From contig NC_089044.1 in assembly GCF_034140825.1 (NCBI RefSeq), positions 23,428,001 through 23,492,000 of the forward strand: DNA of 64,000 nucleotides, written 5' to 3'. The translations under genes were made by a program, and so were the position numbers. This document shows positions 13,290-26,410 of this stretch, one piece after another; position 1 is the stretch's first letter; every line of letters starts with the position of its first letter. The notes under the pieces are model-generated. The model was not told where the DNA came from. It ran no database searches and saw only the letters and a list, made by a program, of their open reading frames with translations. This DNA comes from Oryza sativa Japonica Group. Its lineage: Eukaryota > Streptophyta > Magnoliopsida > Poales > Poaceae.

Positions 13290-13700
13290 GGCAGCCGATG
13301 GGAGAGCAGCAAGCGGGAGGAAAAAGGGGGAGGTGGCCGACAAGAAGGTGGTGAGCGGAGAAAGGCATGCGGGGTGCTGACTTGGAGGAGGGGGCGATGG
13401 TCGTGATGGATTGGAAGGGTGGTAGGCGACGTTCTTCCTCCTCTCTCTCCCCCATCTTCCCTATTTGTCACCATTTCTTCAAGCAGTGACGAGAGGGTGA
13501 TGAGTGGTGGGGAGAAGGATGGCTACCAACTTGGAGGGGGCTGATGGTTACGATTGATTGGAAGTGTGGTAGATTTGTAGGCGATGTTCTTCCTCCTCCT
13601 GTCTCCCCCATCTTCCCCAGTTATCACTAGGTCTCCGAGCAGTGACAAGAGGTGATGAGTGGTAGGGAGAAGGGCGACGGCCTATGGTGCGAGGGGTGTG
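13290..13700. repeat. Diverged tandem duplication of about 190 bp
   Basis: Two adjacent blocks (about 13310-13500 and 13500-13690) share the order: GATGAGTGGT-GGGAGAAGG, a GATTGGAAG-GTGGTAG word, a CGATGTTCTTCCTCC-like word and a CTCCCCCATCTTCCC word. No intact reading frame spans both. The origin is unknown. Confidence 0.5.
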
Positions 13701-14432
13701 CGACTGGAGGGTGGCAAGCAGCCACCAAGAGGCCACTTGTTTTGTATGGCGTGACGGAGGCGCCATTCGTGGATAGCCTAGTGGAGGGGATGGTTGGGGA
13801 TGAGCATTAGGTGTCTCGTCGATGATGTGTCGCGCCTGCTGTGCGGACACTCCCTCACCACCTCTGCATCATAGGAGAATATGTCGTTGGCGACCTGCCG
13901 GTCCAGCATCACCTCCACAGCTCCACCCACCCTGTGTCTCTCTGCCGTCAACATGTGGGGGAAACTCACCACGACAGCCAAAATTAGACACTATACTGTC
14001 CCCCTAGTGCCCTAGATTTTCGGGTAAATCAGTTTTGCAAATTGAGAAACACACTACATCTCATATTGCGGTTGGAAGACATAATTCAAAGATGGACCTA
14101 AAGCAAACTTACTCCCACTCTTAGTGACACGGATCTCTCTATTAAAATGGGCCCAGTTAGACTTACTCATGGCCCATGGGCCGGACTTAGTGACAATCCC
14201 GTTCCGAATTACCCGTTTCTTCTTTTTTTTTCCTTTCTCGAATATTTACAGGCAGCGTAGCCCATTACGTGGGTCCACCGCCACGCCTACCCATTACAGA
14301 GTCACTGAGAGGTGGGGCCCACGCTACCGGCGAGGTCGGGATGCGTGGCGATAGATAGAGAAGAGACGAGAGGTTGGGGTGGGCGGCCGCGGGAGCTCCA
14401 CGGCATCGATCGCCATCCTCTCCTCCGCAACA
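13701..14432. promoter_or_regulatory. Upstream region and 5' UTR of the pfkB kinase gene
   Basis: This region leads into the GC-rich first exon of the kinase gene. The last 150 bases are GC-rich and likely 5' UTR. No TATA box is clear. The antisense open frames overlapping 14265-14783 are shadows of exon 1. Confidence 0.35.
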
Positions 14433-16854
14433 ATGGCGCTCGCCTCCTCCTCCCGCCTCCTCCACCGCTTCTCCTCCTCCTCTCTGCCGCGACCCTGCCG
14501 GCGACGGGTACCCAGGCCACGCGGCCACAGCCGCTTCGCCGTGCGGTGGGAGCACCGGGCGGCGGCGGTGGTGCTGCTGCTGCCGAGAGCTCTCCTCGGA
14601 GGAGGATTCCAGGATGCCGATGCGGCTGAGAGTGACGACGAGGAGGAGGAGGATGCCCATGGCGTCCTGCGCCCGCTCGACGCTGACGACGTCAACCTCG
14701 ACCTCCACGCGCCTCCCTCCGGCCCCGAGCGCTGGGACGTCCTCGGCCTCGGCCAGGCCATGGTACGCCCCCATCTTCTTCAATTCTACTCTAAATAAGA
14801 TAAATCTATATTATTGATTCATTCATTAATTACTTCGTGTTCCTGATCGATGAACATTTGCAAGGAACCAGTACTCGCATACAAGAAAATTACTTCTCCT
14901 ATGGTAGAAATGTCGAATTCGAAACGGCTAATTTGGCTCAACTGTCGCCACTGTATCCACTCACTACTCGTGTGCGTGCAACCTGCATGAACGCTTAATA
15001 AAAAGACGGCTTCTTTCTTCCTATGTGTTTGTGTTGGAAATAATTATCACTATGATGTTGTTCTTTCTGTTTCAATAGGTTGTTGAGCTGTTGTGATCAA
15101 TGCTAATTTGTGGCTGGGATTTTGGCCTGCAAACAGGTTGATTTCTCAGGGATGGTGGACGACGAGTTCCTTCACAGATTGGGCATACAAAAGGGTACCA
15201 GAAAGGTTGTCAACCACGAGGAGAGAGGGCGTGTCTTGCGCGCCATGGATGGTTGCAGCTACAAGGCTGCCGCTGGAGGCTCACTGTCCAACTCGCTTGT
15301 CGCGCTATCAAGGCTTGGTAGTAGCCGCTCCACTAACTACCCCGAGCTTAGAATCGCGATGGCTGGCAGTGTGGGCAGCGACCCACTTGGTAGTTTTTAC
15401 AGGTAGTTCACTAGTTTGACAACATATTTTTGCACGTACTGATGTCTTAATTGCTGCACTAGAAGCTTCAGAGTGTTGGCTGACATCACACTGTTGGTTG
15501 AATTGTTCTATTAGGGCAAAATTGCGCCGTGCTAATTTGCATTTCTTGTCTAAGCCGGTCAAAGATGGGACTACTGGAACTGTGATTGTTCTAACAACTC
15601 CAGATGCACAACGAACTATGCTTGCATATCAGGTCAGTTGATATGTTTGTACTTCAGGGTTGTTATTCCCCCTTCTAGGGACTTCTGTTGCAATATCAGA
15701 CTAAATTTTAATTTTTGAAGATGAGTAGTTTAACCAGGTCTGCTTTTAGTATGAATGTATCAATGAGAACCACCATCAGATATCAACTTTACTTGACAGG
15801 TCTTATTACTTGTTAGCTGTACTTTTTGACTCATTGAACATTCACCGTGTATAATTTACTTACTGGACAACTATATAGAAGTGTTGCTGGCACTAATATA
15901 GGAGTATGACCTTACTGTTCCCTTTTTGCGTGTGTGTATTTCCAGGGAACATCGTCAACTTTGAGTTATGATTCAGATTTGGCCAGTCTAGTGTCCAAGT
16001 CAAATGTAGTAATTGTGGAAGGCTACCTATTTGAGCTACCTCACACGATCGAAGCCATCAAGCAAGCATGTGAAGATGCTCATAAGAATGGCTCACTTAT
16101 TGCAGTTACAGCATCAGATGTGTCATGCATCAAGCGTTGCTACAATGATTTTTGGTGAGACTAGTCTCCTTGCAAACTATCTCCTGCTAGCATCACGTTT
16201 TTTGGGGTGTTGACTGTATTATTTTCTCTATATTATGCTAGTGTACCACTACCTCATCTCTGAACCTTATTGTACTGATGGTAAACCAAAAATATTTTTT
16301 ATGGTATTAATTGTATGCTTTCTCTATATTATGGAGTGAGCCACTATCTCATCTCTGAACTATACTGTACTGTACTGACCATAAACCAACGATTTTTCAG
16401 GGATATTGTAACAAACTATGCGGACATATTATTCGCCAATGCCAATGAAGCGAGGGCATTCTGCGAGCTAAGCTCAACAGATAGCCCCATGTCAGCGGCA
16501 AGATACTTAAGCCATTCTGTTCCTCTAGTATCCGTGACAGATGGTGTGCACGGTTCATACATTGGAGTGAAAGGGGAAGCGATATACATCCCTCCACCAC
16601 CATGTGTACCTATAGATACATGTGGGGCTGGTGATGCATACGCTTCAGGGATTCTATATGGCATTCTTCGGGGCTCTTCGGATTTGAAGAGCATTGGCCT
16701 GCTCGCTTCGCGAGTAGCTGCTATTGTCGTTGCGCAGCAAGGTACACGCTTACGGGTTCAGGACGCCGACAGATTGGCCGAATCATTCACACTTCACCTA
16801 GATAACCTGGAGTTTTGTTCAGATATTGAAACAGACCATGTTTCAAACTTCTGA
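14433..16854 (+). CDS. pfkB-family carbohydrate/nucleoside kinase, probably plastid-targeted
   Basis: PfkB (ribokinase-fold) enzymes transfer phosphate from ATP to sugars or nucleosides. Exons 14433-14762, 15137-15402, 15515-15632, 15946-16154 and 16401-16854 sum to 459 codons (458 aa). The N-terminus (about 50 residues, rich in Ser, Arg and Leu, few acids) looks like a transit peptide and is followed by an acidic DDEEEED segment. The conserved start of the fold is GPERWDVLGLGQAMVDFSG. Family marks include the Gly-rich AAGGSLSN segment, the substrate-lid region and the anion-hole/catalytic-base motif DTCGAGDAYASG in exon 5. All splice sites are GT-AG. It resembles the Arabidopsis At1g19600-type pfkB group, as I recall; the substrate is unknown. 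Divergent plastid pfkB proteins can be non-enzymatic, but the catalytic Asp is kept here. Confidence 0.9.
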
Positions 16855-17811
16855 TCGTTTTAGCTGAAAGTCGTAGGACTTCCATTTGTATATAGCATCT
16901 GTTTACTTTTAGGCCTAGCTAGCTCATTGTTCAGTACAGCTGAGCTACCCAGCTTGTCAGTCCTTTCAGACGTTTGTTACAATTTCATTCCTTAAATTTG
17001 GTTCCAGAAAAGGATGCTACATACTTCATGGATTTCATATTGAACTGAAGATATTACTCCTAGATAAGGCAGTGGCAATAGTTCATGTGCTTTCATTGGT
17101 TCTTGTGTACACTCAAGATACATGACATATTTTTTATAGATAATGAGAGACATGACATATAATCTTGGTCTGTTTAGAATGTGGTCCACTGAAATCGCAT
17201 TGAAATGAAGAGAAAATGTTGTTAGTGCCAAGTTGCAGGATGGTGCATATGTACTAGATATGAATCCTACTTTGTTGGATGGGATTCGATCCTGTTGGGT
17301 CAAGAGTCGCTCTCATCTGTGAAAGGTTGATGTGGTACTGTACTGTGATATCTGGAGCATTAAGTCAGAAAGAATAAGTGGCCTACCTAAAGCCGCACCT
17401 AAGAACAAGATAGATTCTTTTTTTCATTGTGCTACTAGTATACAAGTAGTAGTAGCATGCTTGTTCTGCATCAAATGTTAAAACTTTGATTTTTCTAGCT
17501 CACACTATTTTTCTCCAAAATGGATGCTGCTTGCATAATACGCATGCTTTGCCTTGCCTGGCCCCAGAGGTGGATTAGCAAAAATGTCAGCATCAGGCTT
17601 GCATTTTGGGGGAGAGTGATAGGGAAACGCTGATAGTACTATCCTACATCCATGTCAACGTTGGCAAGAGGTGGAAGCAAGCCATGGAAGAAGAAGAAGA
17701 AGAAGAAGATAATGAAATGGTTAAAACTCAACTACCCCTCCCCTCCAGATTAAAGTAAACACAAATCATTTTGAATTCAGATTTGGTGTTCTGTTGTGCA
17801 GTTGGGTTAGG
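16855..17811. other. 3' UTR of kinase gene and spacer with GAA microsatellite
   Basis: The stretch downstream of the kinase stop has no recognised coding sequence. A (GAA)n microsatellite of about 8 units sits near 17686-17711. Confidence 0.4.
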
Positions 17812-17950
17812 GTGCGTTAACGTCAAAATTGAAAGTTTGTTTGAAATTGAAACGATGTAACAGATAAATTAAAAATTTATGTGTGTAGGAAAGTTTTAAT
17901 ATGATAAAAAAATTGAAAGTTTTAAAAGAAAGTTTGGAACAAAACTCGAC
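17812..17950. mobile_element. Third copy of the small 12.2-kb MITE family
   Basis: It shares GTTTGAAATTGAAACGATGTAAC, cut here into the words GAAATTGAAAC and GATGTAACAGA, and GTGTGTAGGAAAGTTTTAA with the 12.49-kb copy. It lies about 450 bp upstream of the AMMECR1 gene. Confidence 0.5.
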
Positions 17951-18388
17951 CTTACTATTTCATTCTAAATGCTACTGCATCTGCCAAAAACGTAGACGTG
18001 TCGGGTCCAGAATCCAGATAAGTTTGGCACTCACATGTGCGTTGTTTTTGTTTGCTAAATTTTTGTTTAAAAGGAAACACGCTGGTCGTTTGTTCTCAGT
18101 TTTGCAGATTTGTGTACTCTAGCTACAGATAAATCTACTGGAAATCCCGTATCTACCCCTCCCGTCCCCACCTATAGCCATAAAAAACACGTAAATGCCA
18201 CAAAATCCAAGGGGCAAAAGAGACCATCCAAATAAAAAAAAGGAGCTCGTCGCGTTAACGACTTGACCTCAAACCCAACGCGACGCGCATCCATCGCTTC
18301 TCCTCCGTATCCTCCTCCAGATAGCGGCGGCTGCCTCGCCTTCTCCGACGAGCTCCACCGCCGAGTCGCCGCCCCTTGCCAGGACAGG

Positions 18389-20463
<2,075 letters not shown>

Positions 20464-20805
20464 ATCATCTGTATTGCATCATCTAAAATGACTTTATAAT
20501 TTATCTGGGAGCACCTGGGGTGAGAATTTGTTTGGAAAACTCCACCCCTTGCCGCTCATTGATATGCCATCATTTTCATTCGAAAGAAAGGGGAAGCTAT
20601 GACAGCATATCCCCTAAATTATGCCGCCTGGACAAACAGTGGTGAATTAGTTATGTATCTTGCAAAAATTATGGGCTTCCGGTGCCCAAAAAATGATGGC
20701 ATGAATTGATTCAAGCTGCTTTGTTACCCAAAATAATCACATGTCTTTTTCAGCACATCACAAATATGCATAGTACCATGCACTGAGCTATTACTTGTGA
20801 TCTGA
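20464..20805. other. Space between convergent genes
   Basis: This is the 3' UTR of the AMMECR1 gene and the spacer to the convergent RIN13-like gene. No further gene is seen. Confidence 0.4.
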
Positions 20806-20975
20806 ACCTTGTTTGCTTGATAAGCAGAATTATATCAACAGGAAAAACAAGAACATAGTACAATCCTGATCATGCATAAATCGATATGAACCTTGTTTTC
20901 TTGATAGGCAGAATTATACCCATGAGGAAAAACTAGTGAACTTAGTACAGTCTGATCATGCATAGATCAATCGTA
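20806..20975. repeat. Tandem duplication, two units of about 85 bp
   Basis: Both units carry the words GAACCTTGTTT, CTTGATA-GCAGAATTATA, GGAAAAAC and CTGATCATGCATA in the same order, with small differences. They lie just beyond the last exon of the minus-strand gene. Confidence 0.65.
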
Positions 20976-20996
20976 AAGTGGAGGATTCTGAGATAG

Positions 20997-22285
20997 CTAG
21001 GTTAGTTTGGTTGCATGGCAGTGCCCTTCTGATCCTTTCCACTTGAGACAACTGGAAACAGGAACTTCACACACAGAGCAATAGCACTGCAATATGCAAG
21101 CACACGACACAACTAGTATTATGTCTGCAGATAGATGAGGTGAAAAAATGAGAAGTTGCACGGATAAAATCGAATTACCTTTCTGCAGCTGCTCTCATGA
21201 GAAGTCTTATCGAAGGGGAATTTTGCACACAAGTGTCTTGGATGAGGGAAGTCTCTCAGTGCCACCTACATGTTCATCATTGTAGATAAGAGAAGGTATC
21301 AGAGGCTCATTCATGCCCTTGTATTTGTGTAGTAAACAACATAAAAATTAAACAGTACCACAAAATTTATTTTCGCAAGATGGTATTCTCATTTGAAGAA
21401 GAAACATAGATAATTACATAGAAACGGAACCCGTTTACAGAGAATCTCTCCCGATGACAACAACGTCATCGTCGTCTTCCTCATCAAATACTCTGCGTTC
21501 ATCAGGGAACAGCTGCTCACTGAAGCCATTGATCTCCGGGAGAAGATCATATGCATCTTCTTCCCCAATGACACCGTGTTCTTCAGGTTCGCTCTTCACC
21601 GATATCTTGACAGGTATGACTTCCTCACGGCAGCGATCACCTTCGTCTACCTGGAGATCATCAGCTCTGTACTTGTCCTCGCCATCAACCAGCTTTTCTA
21701 GAGTGGTTTTATCTTCATCAATCTCATATGGATGATCCATGCGATCTCCAGCAGCATATTCATGATGCGGCTGTAGGTTGTTGTCAGAGTCAGAGAGATC
21801 CAACAAATTTCCAAAGCCCTCCGGTTGGTTCGCATCAACTTTGATCTACAGATTATGACACGAGAAATGTTCCGATGGTTCATGGTTTCATATCACAAAT
21901 ATTTTGGGGGCATATTTTGTATTTTGAAAATTCTTCCTAAGGTGTCTGATGGATACACAGGTTTTGCATCAACAAAATAAAAGAAAGATAAAACCTAAAC
22001 TGAACTACAATGGTACAATGATCATCAGATTTCTGGAGAAGATGGAACAAAACAAATCAACAAGGCATAGGAAAGAATATCTACCTGCCCTTTGGCAGCT
22101 ACCAGGATGACTTCATCAGATACTTTGAGCTGAACTTTCCTGGCGAACTCGTCAGGGTCTATCTCGCAGCAGTCATCGTCACTCTCAGCATCAATCTCCT
22201 CTTCGATCTTCACCATTTCTCCCTTCTCTTGTGGAGGTTTCTTGGCCACTTTTGCTTGAAGGCGATCACCATACAAAGTGGTCAT
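20997..22285 (-). CDS. RIN13-like family protein, truncated N-terminus (downstream tandem copy)
   Basis: Conserved exons are 22085-22285 (MTTLYGDRLQ..., ending VSDEVILVAAKGQ), 21179-21265 (VALRDFPHPRHLCAKFPFDK) and 20997-21086 (CYCSVCEVPV...GHCH, stop). Joined in phase 0 they give 125 aa that align with the neighbour at 23.5-25.2 kb across the DCC, VA-RD-PHPR and CxCxxC blocks. A further open block at 21435-21845, also entered in phase 0 (IKVDANQPEG...), encodes an acidic segment ending EEDDDDVVVIGRDSL and a stop; it cannot be spliced in frame to the conserved exons, so it looks like an alternative last exon. Compared with the neighbour, the N-terminal IDLTSSP segment is missing; a Ds-like element sits right at the ATG. 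The likely role is that of RPM1-interacting protein 13 relatives (immune or nuclear protein); this is inference. Confidence 0.6.
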
Positions 22286-22290
22286 TTATA

Positions 22291-22905
22291 TAGGGGTGAA
22301 AACGGTAACGGTAATTACCGGCCGACCGGCGTTCGTTTTCGACTTTCTACCGGTCGAGCCATATGGAAATGGTAATCAACCGAAACAAAAATGGAAATGG
22401 TAAAAAATATGGAAATGAAAACGGAAATGATTTTGCTGTTATACCGACCGTTTCCGTATTTACCGTATTCTTGTGGAAATTACCGTTTCTTATAATGTGG
22501 TAATTACCGTATTTTAAATATGTCGATATTTATAGGGTATGTCTATACTTGACCTACAACTTACAGATTGACAGACTTTTCAATCAAATCTCTAAATTTT
22601 GTACATGGCTAAAATAAAGTTAATTTATAATTTATATAGTATAAGCTTGAATTTATGTATACATATAACATACTTATGTAAAGTTAAATATATATTTTTA
22701 TAGTTTAATATTTCTGTATTTGTTACTGGCTTCCGATCTGTACCGACATGTTTCCGTTTGTATTGTTCCTTTTCCGGTTTTCCGATATTTCCGATATCGT
22801 TTTCGTTTCCGACTTTATCATTTCCGATATCGTTTCTAAGAAAAAATATGGTTACGGAAATGGTTGAGGCTGTTTTCCGATCGTTTCCGACCGTTTTCAT
22901 CCCTA
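22291..22905. mobile_element. Ds-like non-autonomous hAT element
   Basis: The left end reads TAGGGGTGAAAACGG and the right end, on the other strand, TAGGGATGAAAACGG. These match the maize Ac/Ds type terminal inverted repeat. The 8-bp sequence CATTTATA is repeated exactly at 22283-22290 and 22906-22913, the target-site size of hAT elements. The 615-bp interior is full of subterminal CGGAAA/CCGTTT words and encodes no transposase, so it is non-autonomous. Confidence 0.92.
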
Positions 22906-22913
22906 CATTTATA

Positions 22914-23500
22914 TACACCAGATAGCAAGCCTGATTTAAAACAAGTTGCAGAGTCCCAAGAGGCACACCGGGTAACGAAGAGCCTCAATAAGTGAGAAAA
23001 TAGATGGACGGCAAATCATAAATGCAAACATATTCAGATCTCGAGGGGTTTAAAGTAGACGAACAGACTGCAATTGAATTGCAGTAGTAGGAAAAACTTA
23101 AAGAACAGGAAATGATTAATCCAGATGTTAAAAGAGCAACGTTATGTTAGTAGAACTACTATGGAACACGATATTCCAATTTTTGCAGCAAAACAGAGGA
23201 TTGAGCTATGCAGGAGGAGCAGTGAACTGTGACCGCGCAGCATTACATAGCACGCGAATCACTTCTGATGCTGGAATTAGACGCCACAATAAAATGGATA
23301 CTGATAATTCTCCATAGTTATATCATATACTATTATTGTTGCTAACCCATTGATACTATATATAGGAACATGAGTACTAATTAACTCCATATTCTAACGC
23401 TGTACAATTACTGCTGCAGTAACCCGACTGGTAAGTGAAAAATGGCCAGCCCCAGGCCTGCGCCGCGTGGGATCAACTAATTTTCTCCATCAAGTAAGCG
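22914..23500. other. Spacer between the tandem RIN13-like genes
   Basis: AT-rich non-coding sequence downstream of the 23.5-25.2 kb gene. Before the Ds-like insertion it would have been the immediate upstream region of the 22.3-kb gene. Confidence 0.35.
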
Positions 23501-25236
23501 CTACTTGACTACTTGTGTTCGCTTCTGCCTGGCCGTTCTCTTGACCTTCCATTTCTTGTCCTTGTCCGACGCATGGCAATGCCCTTTTTCTCCCTTCCAT
23601 GAGGAACATGGGGCAGGCACGTCGCATACGTAGCAGAAGCACTGCAACACATGAGGAACACGTTTGGTGACAATTCAGATAAGTAATAGCAGTGCAACTG
23701 TAATAGGGTGTATGGATGTCAACCAACAATTCACTAACACACAGTAGACCATTTTGATGCTTGAAAGACACACGCCAACACGCGTGCTTGATTTAAGTGG
23801 TGTGGTTGTATACTCGACAAAACTAGCAAGTTTAGTTACATGTCAAGGCAGCTCGTCTCTACCACAAGTGTACAACGCACACTAGTATTCAATTTCAGTA
23901 TTTAACAGGGAACATGGTGATTGAGTTCATTAAACCATGCCATCTCTCAGAATTCTTGTGGACAAATTGTCCATGATACGCAACGAAGGATTGGAGGTGC
24001 TTCTCTCACAGTCTCACTGCAACATGGAAGCAATCACCATATACAGAAACTGATGCTGTTACCTACTATTTATGTAATAGTAGTGCAACTGTAATAGGGT
24101 TTATGGATGCTTGAAAGACTGATAAAGTAAGCTGTTACCTACTACTTTTGGTATAGATACATAAAGTAAGCTCCTTAGTGCTCTGTCCTGTGCACTACAT
24201 GATCAAGCTAGCTAACAGTTCACTAGTATATACATAACAAGAAAATCCCAAACAATTAGTTTTTGCAGTAAGGAGCATTATAATTGAATTTTTAGTAGGT
24301 AATTTGATAGCAAAGCATGATCACATAAAGTAAGCTAATTTTAGTGAACAACAACTGTTAGAGGACAGCATTCTGTGGTGCAGTGGTGCTTTCTCTCCTG
24401 TACATAATCTGTGTAATACTAGAACACTTGAAAAGGCAAATGGACCTAAATTTTCACAACCACCAAGCAGTAACAAACGACTGAGCGAGCAACGATTGTA
24501 CTCCATAACTTGTTGCAAGTAGAAGCCACATTGTGAGTTTTTTTTGTGTGTGTTTCTATACCCATCCTGTCTATGGAAAATCTTCTATGGCTAGATGTAT
24601 GGACATGAAAGTATCAATTGCAGGATTTTGTAATGGAAATGCATTGTTTATCACATCTGTAATTTTGCATATGGTGGTTTGTTTACATGTAGTATTGAAC
24701 TAGTGAGAGTATCGAATGCGCGGCAAGGGGTACCTGCTCGCAATGATCATCATGGGGTGTAGTGCCGAATGGAAACTTGGCGCAGGCAGATCTCGGATGG
24801 GGGTAGTCACGGCACGCCACCTGCAAACATCGAAACCGCCCGCGTCTCACACTCGAGTCGATCGAAATGGGGCGCGGGGGAGCGGGCGTACCTTGCCGCG
24901 CTCGGCGACGACGGCGACGTCATCGTTCGCGGCGGCGGCGGCGGTGGCAGCGACGACGTCGGGGGAGAGCGGGTCGGCGGAGAGGATGCAGCAGTCCTCG
25001 TCGAGGCGGCGCTTCTGGCCCGGGGTCCACATCTCGATCCCGTCGAGTTCGATGTCGAGCAGCGAGGGGGGAGCCCGCTTGGTCCGGTTTCCGCTGCCGC
25101 CGCCCTTGGTGGTGGAGGCGTCGGGGGAGGAGGTGAGGTCGATCACGTTCGCCGGCGGCGCGGGCGGAGGGGGAGGCGTGGGCGGAGGCGGTGGCGCGGG
25201 GGCCGACCTCCTCCCCCTAGTCTTGGGCTTGGCCAT
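23501..25236 (-). CDS. RIN13-like (RPM1-interacting protein 13-like) protein
   Basis: Exons 24892-25236, 24734-24820 and 23501-23641 encode 190 aa. The N-terminus is basic then Pro-rich (MAKPKTRGRRSAP), followed by a SUMO-interaction-like segment VIDLTSSP at about residues 31-38. Next come IEMWTPGQKRRLDEDCCIL and VAVVAERGK. Exon 2 carries VACRDYPHPRSACAKFPFGT and exon 3 CFCYVCDVPAPCSSW...GHCH, a Cys/His-rich module that looks metal-binding, then a Lys/Arg-rich tail. I recall this PHPR plus CYCYVCD architecture as the plant RIN13-like/putative zinc finger family; the link to RPM1 immunity is known for the Arabidopsis member only. The 1.1-kb second intron holds a repeated sequence. The first exon is very GC-rich, the rest is not, as is common in grass genes. 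Confidence 0.75.
23676..24122. repeat. Intronic direct repeat
   Basis: The word order TAATAG-AGTGCAACTGTAATAGGG-TATGGATG, then GATGCTTGAAAGAC, occurs at about 23683-23772 and again at about 24076-24120, both in the last intron of the RIN13-like gene. The second copy is shorter. Confidence 0.6.
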
Positions 25237-25477
25237 GGCGGGGGGAGGGAGTAAACCCTAGGGATCGGAGGGAGGGAAGAGGGGATTTGGGGATTGAAAC
25301 GGAGGCGGGCAAGGCGAGACGAGGCGAGAGGATAGAGCGGTTGGTATTCCATTTTGAAAACAGTCACCGTCACTGACATGTGGGACCAACCTCCGCCCCT
25401 TTCCCGCTGCATTTTACGGGCCGCTGCCTGAAATCAAGGTCTTTGTTTGTTGGAGCCCATGGGCCGAGAGTAATTTA

Positions 25478-26099
25478 GGCCTTCTTTAGTTCCTAATTTT
25501 TTTTTTCAAAAAACGTCACATCGAATATTTGGACATATGTATGGAGCATTAAACATAGATAAAAAGAAAAACTAATTGCACAGTTTGCATGGAAATCGCG
25601 AGACGAATCTTTTGAGCCTAATTAGTCCATAATTAGCCATAAGTGCTATAGCAACCCACATATACTAATGACAGATTAATTATGCTTAATAAATTCGTCT
25701 CGCGGTTTCCATGCGGTTTATGAAATTAGTTTTTTCATTCGTGTAAAAAACCTGTTCCAACATCCGATGTGACAACCAAAAATTTCCTTTTTGGATCTCG
25801 TTGTCACACTGCATTTACGGATACACATTTGAAAATTAAACATAGTCTAATAACAAAACAAGTTACAGATTACGCCGAAAAACCGTAAGACGAATTTATT
25901 AAGCCTAATTAATTCATTATTATAAAATGTTTACTGTAGCACCACATTATCAAATCATATCGCAATTAGACTTAAAAGATTCGTCTCACAATTTACACGT
26001 AATGTGTGTAGTTTTTTTTCTACATTTAACACTCCATGCATGTGTCCAAACATTCAATATGACAGCGTGAAAAATTTATTTTGAGAACTAAACATGGCC
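25478..26099. mobile_element. Tourist-like MITE, apparently compound or nested
   Basis: The outer ends are GGCCTTCTTTAGTTCC and GAACTAAACATGGCC, with TTA target duplications at 25475-25477 and 26100-26102. The interior contains two successive copies of the GAGACGAAT/ATTCGTCTC-type core (about 25600-25700 and 25880-25990), so two related elements are nested or fused. It lies in the promoter side of the RIN13-like gene. Confidence 0.8.
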
Positions 26100-26199
26100 T
26101 TACATGATGGAATAAATCTACAGCGTTAACTGCTATCTCTTTCTCCTTCTAGGAGTATTAAGGACAATTCACTCGGATTCAAGTTTTATATTTGACACG

Positions 26200-26410
26200 G
26201 TTACTAGAGTGGTGGATGATGTACCCACTGTGGTGACTTCATGAATCTCAACATATGCGAGCCCAATTTTCTAGAGATGCTTACGAGATAGCTCCGTGTT
26301 ATGAGTGTTTATAATTGGGGTTTATGCATGTGTGTATATAAGGGTAAGTGTGTACACGTTATGAGCGTCCACGTTTGTGTTGTGTTTCTAGAAAAAGAAA
26401 AAAAACAAAT
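26200..26410 (+). mobile_element. SINE-like 3' tail
   Basis: The block ends with GCATGTGTGTATATAAGGG, then GTTATGAGCGTCCACGTTTG and TGTGTTTCTAGAAAAAG with an A-rich end. This resembles the 3' ends of rice SINEs as I remember them. No A or B box was confidently placed. Confidence 0.35.

Noticed and set aside
18263-18388. Upstream in-frame ATG for the AMMECR1 gene
   Set aside because: It adds 42 residues of Pro/Ser-rich sequence not expected in the family; the ATG at 18389 gives the usual length and start.
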